This document shows, in pieces, positions 44,037 to 53,804 of a DNA stretch of 64,000 nt. Source of the DNA: Calothrix sp. NIES-2100 (GTDB lineage Bacteria; Cyanobacteriota; Cyanobacteriia; Cyanobacteriales; Nostocaceae); NCBI RefSeq assembly GCF_002368195.1, contig NZ_AP018178.1:8386145-8450144 (forward strand). The letters run 5' to 3'. Under the pieces are notes generated by a model that saw nothing but the letters and a program-made list of their open reading frames with translations, did not search any database and was not told the origin of the DNA. The first letter of the stretch is position 1; each line of letters opens with the position of its first letter. The translations under genes and the position numbers were made by a program.

Positions 44037-44540
44037 ATGAAACCCATCCTGAAATTAGCAATTTTAACTATTATGGGAGTTGCTATATATATCCAGAATG
44101 TCTCGGCTCAACCTAATACCAAGCCATCACCTGACTCGCGTATTAAAGATGTCCTCGATAAACTTGGTGCTAAATATGAAGTCATGGCTGATGGAGATTT
44201 TAAATTATTAGTAGAAACTGAAAATAAAAGGACTCAAGTAGTATTTATTGAGTCAAAAACTGAAAAATTAGGCAGCTTTGAAATTCGCTATATTTCATCT
44301 CCAGGTTATATATCAAAGGGAGCATTTTCGGCAGATATTGCCAACAAATTATTACAAAATAGTGCTTTGAATAAAATAGCTGCTTGGCAAATATTTACTA
44401 AAGACCAAACAAATATAGCTGTCTTTACAGCAAAAATAGCAGCAAATAGTGATGCCGAAACTATTAAAAATACTTTATTAGCTGTGGGATATGGTGCAGA
44501 TGCTATTGAAAAAGAATTAACAACTAAGGATGAACTTTAA
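44037..44540 (+). CDS. Exported hypothetical protein (YbjN-like?)
   Basis: 167 residues from ATG 44037. A signal peptide (MKPILKLAILTIMGVAIYIQ, cleavage near VSA-QP) precedes a domain with IKDVLDKLGAKYEVMADGDF, FKLLVETENKRTQVVFIES and a C-terminal amphipathic half. The pattern of a short helix followed by a 'Y-x-v-d-dG-dfkl' strand recalls YbjN/type III chaperone-like folds, but similarity is weak. Possible functional link with the preceding secreted TPR-CHAT gene is only positional (226-bp gap with a terminator). Confidence 0.7.
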   Translation: MKPILKLAILTIMGVAIYIQNVSAQPNTKPSPDSRIKDVLDKLGAKYEVMADGDFKLLVETENKRTQVVFIESKTEKLGSFEIRYISSPGYISKGAFSADIANKLLQNSALNKIAAWQIFTKDQTNIAVFTAKIAANSDAETIKNTLLAVGYGADAIEKELTTKDEL

Positions 44541-44544
44541 AATA

Positions 44545-44665
44545 TTGGGCATTGGGCATTGGTCATTGGTCATTAGTTAAAAATCAAAGTTTATTAGTTT
44601 TTTGAAGTGGACTGTTGACTGTTGACGGTTTACGGTTGACTGTTGACTGTTGACCTTGGACTATT
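44545..44665. repeat. 7-bp STRRs (GGCATTG and ACTGTTG)
   Basis: First GGGCATT GGGCATT GGTCATT GGTCATT, then GACTGTT GACTGTT GACGGTT TACGGTT GACTGTT. Two heptamer families sit side by side in the 243-bp spacer before the large kinase. Confidence 0.8.
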
Positions 44666-44783
44666 AACTCTGGAGTTTGGACTGGTGAAAATCCTAAAGT
44701 TTTATTAACATCAAGTTAGTAAGATGATGGATGGTGATGGTACAATCTCATGTAAAACGCGATCGCGTTTGGAATTGTGATTT

Positions 44784-47700
44784 ATGAGCCATCCTGACTG
44801 CCTGACTATATTATTAATTGATGATTCGACTATAGATCGGATGGCATTGCGTCGTTTTTTGAAGCAGGATAACCGATATACCTATCGGATTTTAGAATTT
44901 CAGCGGGCAACGGAGGCAATGCAATGGTGTCAGCAGGAGATACCAGATGTGATTTTGGTGGATTTTTCCATGCCTGATGGGAATGGATTGGAGTTTGTTA
45001 GGCAATTGCGAGAACAGCAAAAAAATACCCATTCTGCTGTGATTGTGCTGACAGGACAAGGAGATGAAAGGATCGCTGTCCAGGCGATGAAAAGCGGCGC
45101 TCAAGATTATCTCGTCAAAGACAAGGTGACACCTGAAGTCCTGCAAGGGGCAATTTATCATGCAGTTGAACGGATGCACCTAAATCGGCAGTTAGAACAA
45201 AGCCGAGAACAACAACAACTAATTAATGCGATCGCTTTACGGATTCACCAGTCTCTCAACTTAGCAGAAATTCTCCGAGTCACAGCCACAGAAGTCCGTG
45301 AATTTCTGGTGACAGACCGGGTAATAGTGTATCAATTTAAACCGGATATGAGCGGCAATGTAGTTGCTGAGTCAGTTCTTCCCGGTTGGACAGTGGCTTT
45401 GGGTCAGCAAATTCAAGATACCTGTTTTCAACAGCAGCAAGCAGCAGCTGAATATCAGCAGGGAAAAAAACGGGCGATTGACGATATTTATCTTGCAGGC
45501 TTAAAAGACTGTCATTTACAGATGCTAGAACAGTTTGAAGTCAAAGCCAACTTGGTAGTACCGATTTTGCTTGCCGATCAGTTATGGGGATTATTAATTG
45601 CTCACCAATGTTCAGCATCTCGGAATTGGCAAGCAGTAGAACTAGAATTGTTAGAGCAACTGGCAGTGCAAATAGCGATCGCCATTCAGCAAGCAAGTGC
45701 CTATGAACAGTTACAAGCAGAACTGCTAGAAAGGCAACGAACAGAAGCTTACCTGCGAGAAAGCGAAGAACGGTTTCGGACTATAGCAGACACCGCGCCT
45801 GTCCTGATCTGGATCTCTGGACTTGACAAGCACTGTTATTATTTCAATAAAACCTGGCTAGACTTTACCGGACGTACTCTAGAACAAGAGCTAGGTAATG
45901 GTTGGGCACAAGGAGTGCATCCTGATGATTTTCAAAATTGTTTAGATAGCTATGTAAATGCCTTTGAGGCGCGCCAAAATTTCCAAATAGAATATCGTCT
46001 CCAACGTTTTGATGGGGAATATCGGTGGATTTTAGATACAGGAGTTCCGAGATTTACCCATACAGGTGAATTTCTCGGCTATATGGGTTCATGTATCGAT
46101 ATTACCGAGCGTATCCTTGCAGAACAAGCATTACAACAGCTAAATCATCAACTGGAAGATAGAGTAGAAGAACGCACAGCAGCTTTAAGGGAAAGTGAAG
46201 AACGTTGGCATTTGGCAGTGCGAGGGAGTAATGACGGGATTTGGGATTGGAATCTTAAAACCGATGAAATCTTTTTTTCCAGTCGTTGGCAACAAATGCG
46301 CGGCTTTGCTGAACATGAGATTAACTACAACGTAGAGCAATGGTTAAACCAAATTCATCCCGACGATCGCGATCGCGTTTTAACAGCTCTTGGCGATCAT
46401 TTGGCACTTAAGTCACCTTTTTTCTGTGAAGAATACCGATTTAAGTGCAAAGACGGATCATATATATGGGTGCTGGATCGCGGACAAGGATTGTGGGATG
46501 AAACAGGTAAAGCAATTCGCATCGCAGGTTCAGGAACAGATATTAGCGATCGCAAAACAGCAGAAGCCCATCTGTTGAGCATCACTAGACTGCAACAAGC
46601 TATTTTGGCATCTAGCGATTATGGCATCATTTCCATAACTCTAGAAGGAATTATTCAAACTTTCAATCCGGCGGCGCAAAAAATGTTGGGCTATACAGCA
46701 GATGAGGTAGTTGGTAAGCTAACTCCGATGATATTTCACGCAGAGCAAGAACTCCAGCAGCGAGCCGCCGCACTTTCATGGCAACTGGGAAGAGAAATTA
46801 CCCCAGATTTAGAATTTTTTATGGCGATCAGCCAACACAAACAAAACTATGAACAGGAGTGGACTTTTATCCGCAAGGATGGCTCTCGCTTTCCGGTGCT
46901 GCTGTCGATTACACCTCTGCGTGATGCCAAAGGGCAATTGATGGGACTGCTGGGTATTACCAAAGACATTACCCAGCAAAAACAAATGGAAGCGCAATTG
47001 CGCACAAATGCCGCTCACCTCACTGTTGCTCAACGGATTGCCAATTTGGGCAGCTGGGAATTTGACTTTCAAACGCAAAAAATTACCTGGTCAGAAGAGG
47101 TATTTCGGATTTATAGACGCGATCCGGCCGCTGGCGCACCCAGCTACGAAGAGTTTCGCCAGATAATGCATCCAGAAGATCGGATTGTTCACGATCTATT
47201 AGTGCAGCAAACGCTCAAATACGGACTGTCTTATAAAGAGGAATATCGCTCATATCGCACAGATGGGACGATAATTCATTTATTATCACGGGGAGAAGTG
47301 ATATTTGATGAAAATGGCAGACCTAGCAGCTTAATCGGCACTGTCATGGATATTACCGAACGCAAACAAGCGGAAATAGCCCTGCGCGTTAGCCAAGAAA
47401 GGTTACAGTTAGCCTTAGAGGGGTCTGGCGATGGGCTGTGGGACTGGAATATCGCCACGGGAGAACTATATTTAAGTCCTCATTGGCTGAAAATGTTGGG
47501 CTATGGCGAAAACGAGCTAGCCTATGATGTAAGTACTTGGGAATCACTGATTCATCCAGAGGACAGACCTTGGGTGATGGAGCTGCTCAACGCCCATCTG
47601 CAAAACATCAATGCACCTTATGCCTTCGACTATCGGATGCTGACAAAATTCGGTGAATGGAAATGGATTGCCAATTATGGCAAAGTTGTGGCTCGCGATC

Positions 47701-50700
47701 AAAATGGCGCTCCGGTGCGGATGGTAGGAACCCACAAAGATATTAGCGATCGCAAACAAACCGAAGCCCGGTTATTAGCTATTTCGAGTTTGCAACAAGC
47801 AATTTTAGATGCTACAGATTATTCGATTATTTCTACTGATTCCCAAGGCATTATTCAAACCTTCAATGCAGGTGCCGAAAAAATGTTTGGCTATCGCGCA
47901 GATGAGGTGGTGGGTTTGACGACTCCCAGCGATGTGCTACACGACCAAGCAGAAATCGAGCAACAAGCAGCAGCACTTTCGTTGAAACTAGGCAGAGAAA
48001 TTGCACCAGGGTTAGAATTTTTTACTGTGATCACCCAACAGGAAAAAACCTATGAGGAGGAATGGACTTACATCCGCAAAGATGGCTCTCGGTTCCCTGT
48101 AATGTTGACTGTGACAGCTCTTTCCAACAATCAAAGAGAAACGATTGGATTTTTGGGTGTTGCTAAAGATATTACCCAGCAAAAACAGATGGCAGCGCAA
48201 ATCCGTAAAAGTGCAGCTCACTTGGCTACCGCCCAGAGAATTGCTAATTTAGGTAGTTGGGAATTTGATTTACAAACCAAAGCAATTGTTTGGTCACAAG
48301 AGGTGTATCGCATTTTTGGCCGCGATCCAGAATCTGGTATACCAACCTACGAAGAAATGCAAAAGTATATTCATCCAGAAGATCGCGAGCATCGCAATTC
48401 TGTGCTTGAGCAAGCGATCGCTCTTGGGCAATCCTATGAAATAGAGAGCCGTTTTTATCGTCAGGATGGCAGTTTGTGCTGTTTACTGTCCCGGGGTGAA
48501 GTCATCTTGGATGCTCATGGCAACCCCAAACAGTTGATTGGCACTATTTTAGACATTACCGAACGCAAACAATTTGAGCAACAGCTGCGTAGTTTGTCCG
48601 ATCACTTGACCTTAGCACTACAATCAGGCGCGATCGGTACTTGGAACTGGGATCTACACCACAACGTCTACTGGGATGAGCGGATGTATGAACTGTATGA
48701 AATGCAAAAATCTGATGCTCCACTATTATATCAGGATTGGCTAAATTTACTTCATCCAGATGATGTGGCTCCAGTCGAAGCTAGTATTCAAGCTACTGTG
48801 AGGGGTGAAAAGGAATTAAGCATAGAATTTCGCGCTATTCATCCAGATGGCAGCATCCATTTTATTAAAGCTGCGGCGCTAATTCAAAGCGATGAACAGG
48901 GTGAACCCATACGGATGGTGGGTATTAATTATGATATTACCGAACGCAAAAAGATAGAACAAGCCCTGCGGGAAAGCGAACGCCGCTATGCAACTTTAGC
49001 AGAAGCTTCACCAGTGGCGATTTTCCGCTTTGATATTCATGGTAACTGTGTTTATGTCAATGATCGCTGGTGCGAAATGACAGGTAGACCAATAACAGCA
49101 GCAATGGGCATGGGATGGGTAGATACCTTGCACTCAGAAGACCGCGATCGCCTGCTCAACGCCTGGTCTCAAGCATGTGCGCAACAAGTAGTGTACCAAA
49201 ACGAAGGCAGATGTCTGCGCCCAGATGGTAGCATCATCTGGTTCTACATCCAGTCTTTACCAGAAACCGACCCCAACAACAATATTATTGGTTATATCGG
49301 TACACTCACGGATATTACTAGTCGCAAAATTGCCGAAGAAGAACTAGTGCGGCAAAAGAAATTGCGGGAGGTAATTTTTAATGAATCTACCGATGCCCTG
49401 TTTCTAGTTGATTCGCAAACGCTGCTGAACTTGGATTGTAATCAGCGGGCAGTAGAACTGTTTGAGGTAGCTAACAAAGCTGAACTCATTGGCATTCAAG
49501 GACAGTTACTCCAACGCCATCAATTCTCCGCTGAGGAAATAGCAGCGGTAATAGCACAAATGCAGTCAAAAGGTTTTTGGAGCGGAGAAATTGAATATGT
49601 GACTCGTCAAGGCAACTTTTTCTGGGGGAATATTGCCGCCAAGCCCATTAACGTAGCTGGACGTCATCTTAATTTAGTGCGGATTACAGATATTAGCGAT
49701 CGCAAACAAGCCGAAGAAGTACTAGCCACATATACCCGCGAGCTTGCAGATCTTTACAACAATGCTCCCTGTGGCTACCATTCTCTCGACGCTGAAGGCC
49801 GATTTGTCAATATCAATGATACGGAATTACAATTGCTGGGCTACACCTATGAAGAAATAATTGGCAAACACTTTATTGAGTTTGTGACAGAAAAAAGTCG
49901 CTCGATTTTTTGGCAGAACTATCCAAAGTTCAAAAAACGTGGTTGGGTGAAAGACCTAGAGTTTGAGATGGTTTGTAAAGATGGCACGATTTTACCAGTG
50001 CTGCTGAATGCAACTGCTGTCAAACTCGACGATGGTACGTATTTATTTAGCCGTTCCAGCATGTTTGATATGCGCGATCGCAAACTTGCTGAAGAAGCAA
50101 TCATGAAATATGCCCGTGAGGTTGAAGATCTATACAACAAAGCTCCCTGCGGCTACCATTCTCTTGATAGCCAAGGCTGCTTCATCAAGGTAAATGAGAC
50201 TGAACTGCAATTGTTGGGCTATAGCCGTCAGGAAATCCTTGGTCAACCGATGGAAAATTTCTTCACTGAAGCTAGTCGTTTAGCTTTTGTGCAAAACTAT
50301 TCTGCCTTCAAAGAAAGGGGCTGGGCGAAAGACCTAGAGTATGACATGGTTTGTAAAGATGGCAAAATTTTACCAGTGCTGATCAGTGCTACTGCTGTCA
50401 AGGATGCAGATGGAAACTATCTATATAGCCGAGCAAATTTATTTGATATTAGCGATCGCAAACAAGCTGAACAAAAACTAGAAGAATCACGCACAATGTT
50501 GCGATTGATACTTGATACAATTCCCCAACGTGTTTTCTGGAAAGATTGTGAGTTGCGTTATTTGGGTTGTAACCCTGCGTTTGGCAATGATTATCAACTG
50601 ACTCCAGATGAAATTATTGGCAAAAGCGATTTAGAGTTACCTTGCTCAAAGTGGGCACACCTCTACCGTGCAGATGATGCTGTGGTGATCAACACAAGAA

Positions 50701-52493
50701 CCCCCAAACTTGGTTATGAAGAGCCAGCAAACAATTTTAACGGTGAGCAAATATGGCTGCGAACTAGCAAAGTTCCCTTAACTAACAGCGTAGGTGAGGT
50801 AATTGGCATTTTGGGGTCTTATGAAGATATCACCGATCGCAAGCAAGCTGAAGAACAACTGCGACAAACAAATGAACAGCTAGCTCGCGCCACTCGCCTC
50901 AAAGATGAATTCCTCGCCAACATGAGCCATGAACTGCGCACACCGCTAAATGCCATACTGGGTATGTCAGAAGGTTTCCTAGAAGGTGTGTTTGGTTCCA
51001 TAAATCAACGCCAAGCAAAAGCGATCGCCACTATCGAACGTAGTGGCAAACATCTGCTAGAACTGATTAATGACATTTTGGATTTATCCAAAATCGAATC
51101 TGGCAAAATGGAATTGCAACTGAGTGATGTTTCCGTCAGCAGTCTCTGCGATGCCAGCCTCGCTTTCATTAAACAGATGGCATTGAAGAAAAACATTAGT
51201 CTCAGTACCAGTATTGCCAAAAATATTGGTTACATTCAAGTAGATGATCGCCGCTTACGTCAAGTGCTGATCAACTTGCTCAGTAATGCCGTTAAATTCA
51301 CTTCCGATGGCGGTTCAGTCATTTTAGAAGTAAAGTTGGAAACAGCCGGGGAAGTAATAAGCAACCCACGATTATACAACACTTCCTGGAAATCGTCAGC
51401 ACCCGAACCCAATTCTCCTGAAATTCCTGATCTTTGTTTCCGTGTCATTGATACTGGTATTGGGATTGCTCCAGAAAACATCGACAAGCTATTTCAACCT
51501 TTTGTCCAGCTTGATAGCAGCCTCAACCGCCAATATTCTGGCACAGGGTTAGGTTTGGCACTAGTACAGCGGATTGCTAGCTTGCATGGCGGAACAGTTT
51601 CCGTTAGCAGTGAAGTAGGTAGAGGTAGCTGTTTCACCGTCCGCATTCCCTACAAAAAAGCAATTAATTCTCCCACTACCCAAGTAATAGCTCCATTGCC
51701 TAGCTGTCGCTTACTTGGGGTTAATGCCCCAGTTTTGATTATCGAAGATTCTGTTCCGGCGGCTGAACAAATTACTCGCTACCTCCAGGAAATGGACATG
51801 CAACCCATCGTTTATTCCCAAGGTGAAGGAGTCATCGATGAAGTGTTGCGAGTTCAGCCTGTTATAATCTTTTTGGATATCCAACTGCCTAAACTCTCAG
51901 GCTGGGACGTACTCACTCAACTCAAAGCCAACCCGAAAACTAAAGAAATTCCCGTCATTATCATTTCCGTAGTGGACGAGCGTACCACAGGAATTGTTAA
52001 TGGTGCTTGTGAATATTTAGTCAAACCTATTACTCGTCCCCAGTTTCAGGCAACTCTAGAAAAAGTACAATATCTTACTCATCCCAGCTTATCTGCGGGG
52101 ATGGAAGTACAGCTACCTGATGTTAAAACTCCTTTGATTTTGCTAGCAGAAGATAATCAAGCAAACATTGATACGATGTCCGGCTACCTTGAAAGTCGAG
52201 GATACCGTCTGGTGTTAGCAAAAAATGGGCAACAAGCCATTGATTTTGCCAAATCTCAACGCCCTGACTTAATTGTGATGGACATTCAAATGCCTGTGAT
52301 GGACGGACTAGAAGCGATGCGAGGCATCCGTGAAAACCCGCAATTAATTAATGTGCCAATTATTGCACTGACAGCCCTAGCAATGTCAGGCGATCGCGAA
52401 ATTTGTTTGGCTGCGGGAGCTAACGAATATATAACCAAACCTGTAAAACTTAAACAATTAGCAATTACAATTCAACAACTTTTAGCCAAATAG
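44784..52493 (+). CDS. Giant hybrid histidine kinase: REC-GAF-13 PAS-HisKA-HATPase-REC-REC
   Basis: 2569 residues. An N-terminal receiver (Asp60 in LVDFSMPDG) is followed by a GAF domain (about 150-300) lacking an obvious bilin Cys motif. Thirteen PAS modules start near residues 322, 468, 605, 742, 868, 1002, 1143, 1265, 1393, 1522, 1650, 1777 and 1895, most ending in a PAC-type 'xDITERKxxE/DISDRKQAE' segment. The kinase core has His2049 (MSHELRTPLNAIL), the N-box NLLSNAVKF, DTGIGIAPENI and GTGLGLALVQRI. Two receivers close it (Asp2365, Asp2500). Modules 5-7 repeat modules 2-4 and module 12 repeats 11. No transmembrane segment, so cytoplasmic. The signal is unknown; the downstream REC-kinase is the likely partner. 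Confidence 0.92.
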   Translation: MSHPDCLTILLIDDSTIDRMALRRFLKQDNRYTYRILEFQRATEAMQWCQQEIPDVILVDFSMPDGNGLEFVRQLREQQKNTHSAVIVLTGQGDERIAVQAMKSGAQDYLVKDKVTPEVLQGAIYHAVERMHLNRQLEQSREQQQLINAIALRIHQSLNLAEILRVTATEVREFLVTDRVIVYQFKPDMSGNVVAESVLPGWTVALGQQIQDTCFQQQQAAAEYQQGKKRAIDDIYLAGLKDCHLQMLEQFEVKANLVVPILLADQLWGLLIAHQCSASRNWQAVELELLEQLAVQIAIAIQQASAYEQLQAELLERQRTEAYLRESEERFRTIADTAPVLIWISGLDKHCYYFNKTWLDFTGRTLEQELGNGWAQGVHPDDFQNCLDSYVNAFEARQNFQIEYRLQRFDGEYRWILDTGVPRFTHTGEFLGYMGSCIDITERILAEQALQQLNHQLEDRVEERTAALRESEERWHLAVRGSNDGIWDWNLKTDEIFFSSRWQQMRGFAEHEINYNVEQWLNQIHPDDRDRVLTALGDHLALKSPFFCEEYRFKCKDGSYIWVLDRGQGLWDETGKAIRIAGSGTDISDRKTAEAHLLSITRLQQAILASSDYGIISITLEGIIQTFNPAAQKMLGYTADEVVGKLTPMIFHAEQELQQRAAALSWQLGREITPDLEFFMAISQHKQNYEQEWTFIRKDGSRFPVLLSITPLRDAKGQLMGLLGITKDITQQKQMEAQLRTNAAHLTVAQRIANLGSWEFDFQTQKITWSEEVFRIYRRDPAAGAPSYEEFRQIMHPEDRIVHDLLVQQTLKYGLSYKEEYRSYRTDGTIIHLLSRGEVIFDENGRPSSLIGTVMDITERKQAEIALRVSQERLQLALEGSGDGLWDWNIATGELYLSPHWLKMLGYGENELAYDVSTWESLIHPEDRPWVMELLNAHLQNINAPYAFDYRMLTKFGEWKWIANYGKVVARDQNGAPVRMVGTHKDISDRKQTEARLLAISSLQQAILDATDYSIISTDSQGIIQTFNAGAEKMFGYRADEVVGLTTPSDVLHDQAEIEQQAAALSLKLGREIAPGLEFFTVITQQEKTYEEEWTYIRKDGSRFPVMLTVTALSNNQRETIGFLGVAKDITQQKQMAAQIRKSAAHLATAQRIANLGSWEFDLQTKAIVWSQEVYRIFGRDPESGIPTYEEMQKYIHPEDREHRNSVLEQAIALGQSYEIESRFYRQDGSLCCLLSRGEVILDAHGNPKQLIGTILDITERKQFEQQLRSLSDHLTLALQSGAIGTWNWDLHHNVYWDERMYELYEMQKSDAPLLYQDWLNLLHPDDVAPVEASIQATVRGEKELSIEFRAIHPDGSIHFIKAAALIQSDEQGEPIRMVGINYDITERKKIEQALRESERRYATLAEASPVAIFRFDIHGNCVYVNDRWCEMTGRPITAAMGMGWVDTLHSEDRDRLLNAWSQACAQQVVYQNEGRCLRPDGSIIWFYIQSLPETDPNNNIIGYIGTLTDITSRKIAEEELVRQKKLREVIFNESTDALFLVDSQTLLNLDCNQRAVELFEVANKAELIGIQGQLLQRHQFSAEEIAAVIAQMQSKGFWSGEIEYVTRQGNFFWGNIAAKPINVAGRHLNLVRITDISDRKQAEEVLATYTRELADLYNNAPCGYHSLDAEGRFVNINDTELQLLGYTYEEIIGKHFIEFVTEKSRSIFWQNYPKFKKRGWVKDLEFEMVCKDGTILPVLLNATAVKLDDGTYLFSRSSMFDMRDRKLAEEAIMKYAREVEDLYNKAPCGYHSLDSQGCFIKVNETELQLLGYSRQEILGQPMENFFTEASRLAFVQNYSAFKERGWAKDLEYDMVCKDGKILPVLISATAVKDADGNYLYSRANLFDISDRKQAEQKLEESRTMLRLILDTIPQRVFWKDCELRYLGCNPAFGNDYQLTPDEIIGKSDLELPCSKWAHLYRADDAVVINTRTPKLGYEEPANNFNGEQIWLRTSKVPLTNSVGEVIGILGSYEDITDRKQAEEQLRQTNEQLARATRLKDEFLANMSHELRTPLNAILGMSEGFLEGVFGSINQRQAKAIATIERSGKHLLELINDILDLSKIESGKMELQLSDVSVSSLCDASLAFIKQMALKKNISLSTSIAKNIGYIQVDDRRLRQVLINLLSNAVKFTSDGGSVILEVKLETAGEVISNPRLYNTSWKSSAPEPNSPEIPDLCFRVIDTGIGIAPENIDKLFQPFVQLDSSLNRQYSGTGLGLALVQRIASLHGGTVSVSSEVGRGSCFTVRIPYKKAINSPTTQVIAPLPSCRLLGVNAPVLIIEDSVPAAEQITRYLQEMDMQPIVYSQGEGVIDEVLRVQPVIIFLDIQLPKLSGWDVLTQLKANPKTKEIPVIIISVVDERTTGIVNGACEYLVKPITRPQFQATLEKVQYLTHPSLSAGMEVQLPDVKTPLILLAEDNQANIDTMSGYLESRGYRLVLAKNGQQAIDFAKSQRPDLIVMDIQMPVMDGLEAMRGIRENPQLINVPIIALTALAMSGDREICLAAGANEYITKPVKLKQLAITIQQLLAK

Positions 52494-52505
52494 CGATAAT
52501 TCTCC

Positions 52506-53588
52506 ATGTACAATCAACCCTCTATTTTGGTCATTGATGATGAACCGGATAACTTCGATGTTGTTGAAACATTGCTAGATGGAGAAAACTATCGTCTATA
52601 CTACGCTCCTAGCGGTAAACAAGCCCTCGATCGCCTGAGTAGCTTTCAGCCTGATGTCATTTTACTTGATGTCATGATGCCCGATCTCGATGGGATGGAA
52701 GTATGTCGGCGCATTAAAGCAGATCCCCAATGGCGGGTAGTACCAATTATTATTGTGACTGCATTAACCACTAAAGAAGATTTGGCCCAATGTTTAGCCA
52801 CAGGTGCAGATGACTTTATCAGTAAGCCCGTTAACGGTGTGGAATTAAGAGCTAGAGTTAATTCCATGTTGCGGATTAAGCAGCAATACGACAATCTGCA
52901 AACCTTGCTGAAACTGCGAGAAGATATGGTCAACATGATTGTGCATGACTTGCGAAATCCGCTGGCGAGTATTGTTCTCGCAACGGAAATTCTGCAACTT
53001 CCGGAAATAAAACCAGAAAAACAACAACGAAAGCTCGATCAAATTGGCATCGCCGTTCAACAACTCCAATCTTTAATTGATAACTTATTGCTGATGGCAA
53101 AGTTAGAATCTGACACAATGATTCTCAACTACACAGAAGTAGACCTTGGACAAATTTGTCTGTCAGCTGTCACAGATGTTGAAGCGATCGCGACTCAAAA
53201 GGATCTCACATTAGTTAGTCAATTACCTCAATTAAGCAGAATAATTAAAGTAGACGCAGCCATCTTCCGGCGTGTGCTGGATAATTTGCTTTCCAATGCA
53301 ATTAAATTCTCACCATCACACTCTCAAGTCATCCTCAAAGCAGAATATTTAGATGCAGGAATTATTAAAGTCCAAGTTTGTGATTTTGGTCGTGGAGTTC
53401 CCTCCCACCTCCGCCAAAAAATTTTTGAGAAGTATGAAATTGGAACTGTACTGCAAGAAGTTTCGCAAATTGGTTTAGGATTAGCTTTTTGTAAAATGGC
53501 GATTGAGGCTCATGATGGTACTATTAATGTCGAGGAAAATTCTCCCCAAGGTAGCATTTTTACAGTACTATTGAAAGATTTAGTATAG
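52506..53588 (+). CDS. REC-histidine kinase hybrid protein
   Basis: 360 residues, 12 bp after the giant kinase and so in the same operon. Receiver domain at 1-125 with Asp55 in LLDVMMPDLDG and the Lys in ISKPV; a HisKA domain with His147 in MIVHDLRNPLASIV; and a HATPase with NLLSNAIKFSPS, DFGRGVPSHLRQKIFEKY and IGLGLAFCKMAI. Receiver-first kinases often act as phosphorelay intermediates: the receiver can be charged by the upstream kinase and gate the kinase part. No DNA-binding output domain is present in either gene. Confidence 0.92.
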   Translation: MYNQPSILVIDDEPDNFDVVETLLDGENYRLYYAPSGKQALDRLSSFQPDVILLDVMMPDLDGMEVCRRIKADPQWRVVPIIIVTALTTKEDLAQCLATGADDFISKPVNGVELRARVNSMLRIKQQYDNLQTLLKLREDMVNMIVHDLRNPLASIVLATEILQLPEIKPEKQQRKLDQIGIAVQQLQSLIDNLLLMAKLESDTMILNYTEVDLGQICLSAVTDVEAIATQKDLTLVSQLPQLSRIIKVDAAIFRRVLDNLLSNAIKFSPSHSQVILKAEYLDAGIIKVQVCDFGRGVPSHLRQKIFEKYEIGTVLQEVSQIGLGLAFCKMAIEAHDGTINVEENSPQGSIFTVLLKDLV

Positions 53589-53804
53589 TTGTTGTAGATT
53601 TTTTTTAGTAACAAAGCACCATCAAAAATGCAAGATAAGGTATCGTACCCTCAGAATTAGTGGAACAAACTAAGTTATTACACCTTTAAATTACACAATT
53701 ATTCATGAGGTGAGTTGACTGCTGAGAGTTAACACTCAACAGTCAGCAGTCAGCAGTCAACAGCCAACACGAAAAAATGTGCAAATTAGATGGGTGACGG
53801 CTTA
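53589..53804. repeat. Spacer with heptamer inverted/tandem repeats
   Basis: At 53713-53768 GTTGACTGCTGAGAG...CAGTCAGCAGTCAGCAGTC AAC forms a hairpin made from CAGTCAG heptamers, between the convergent kinase and flavodiiron genes; it may also terminate transcription. Confidence 0.6.
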
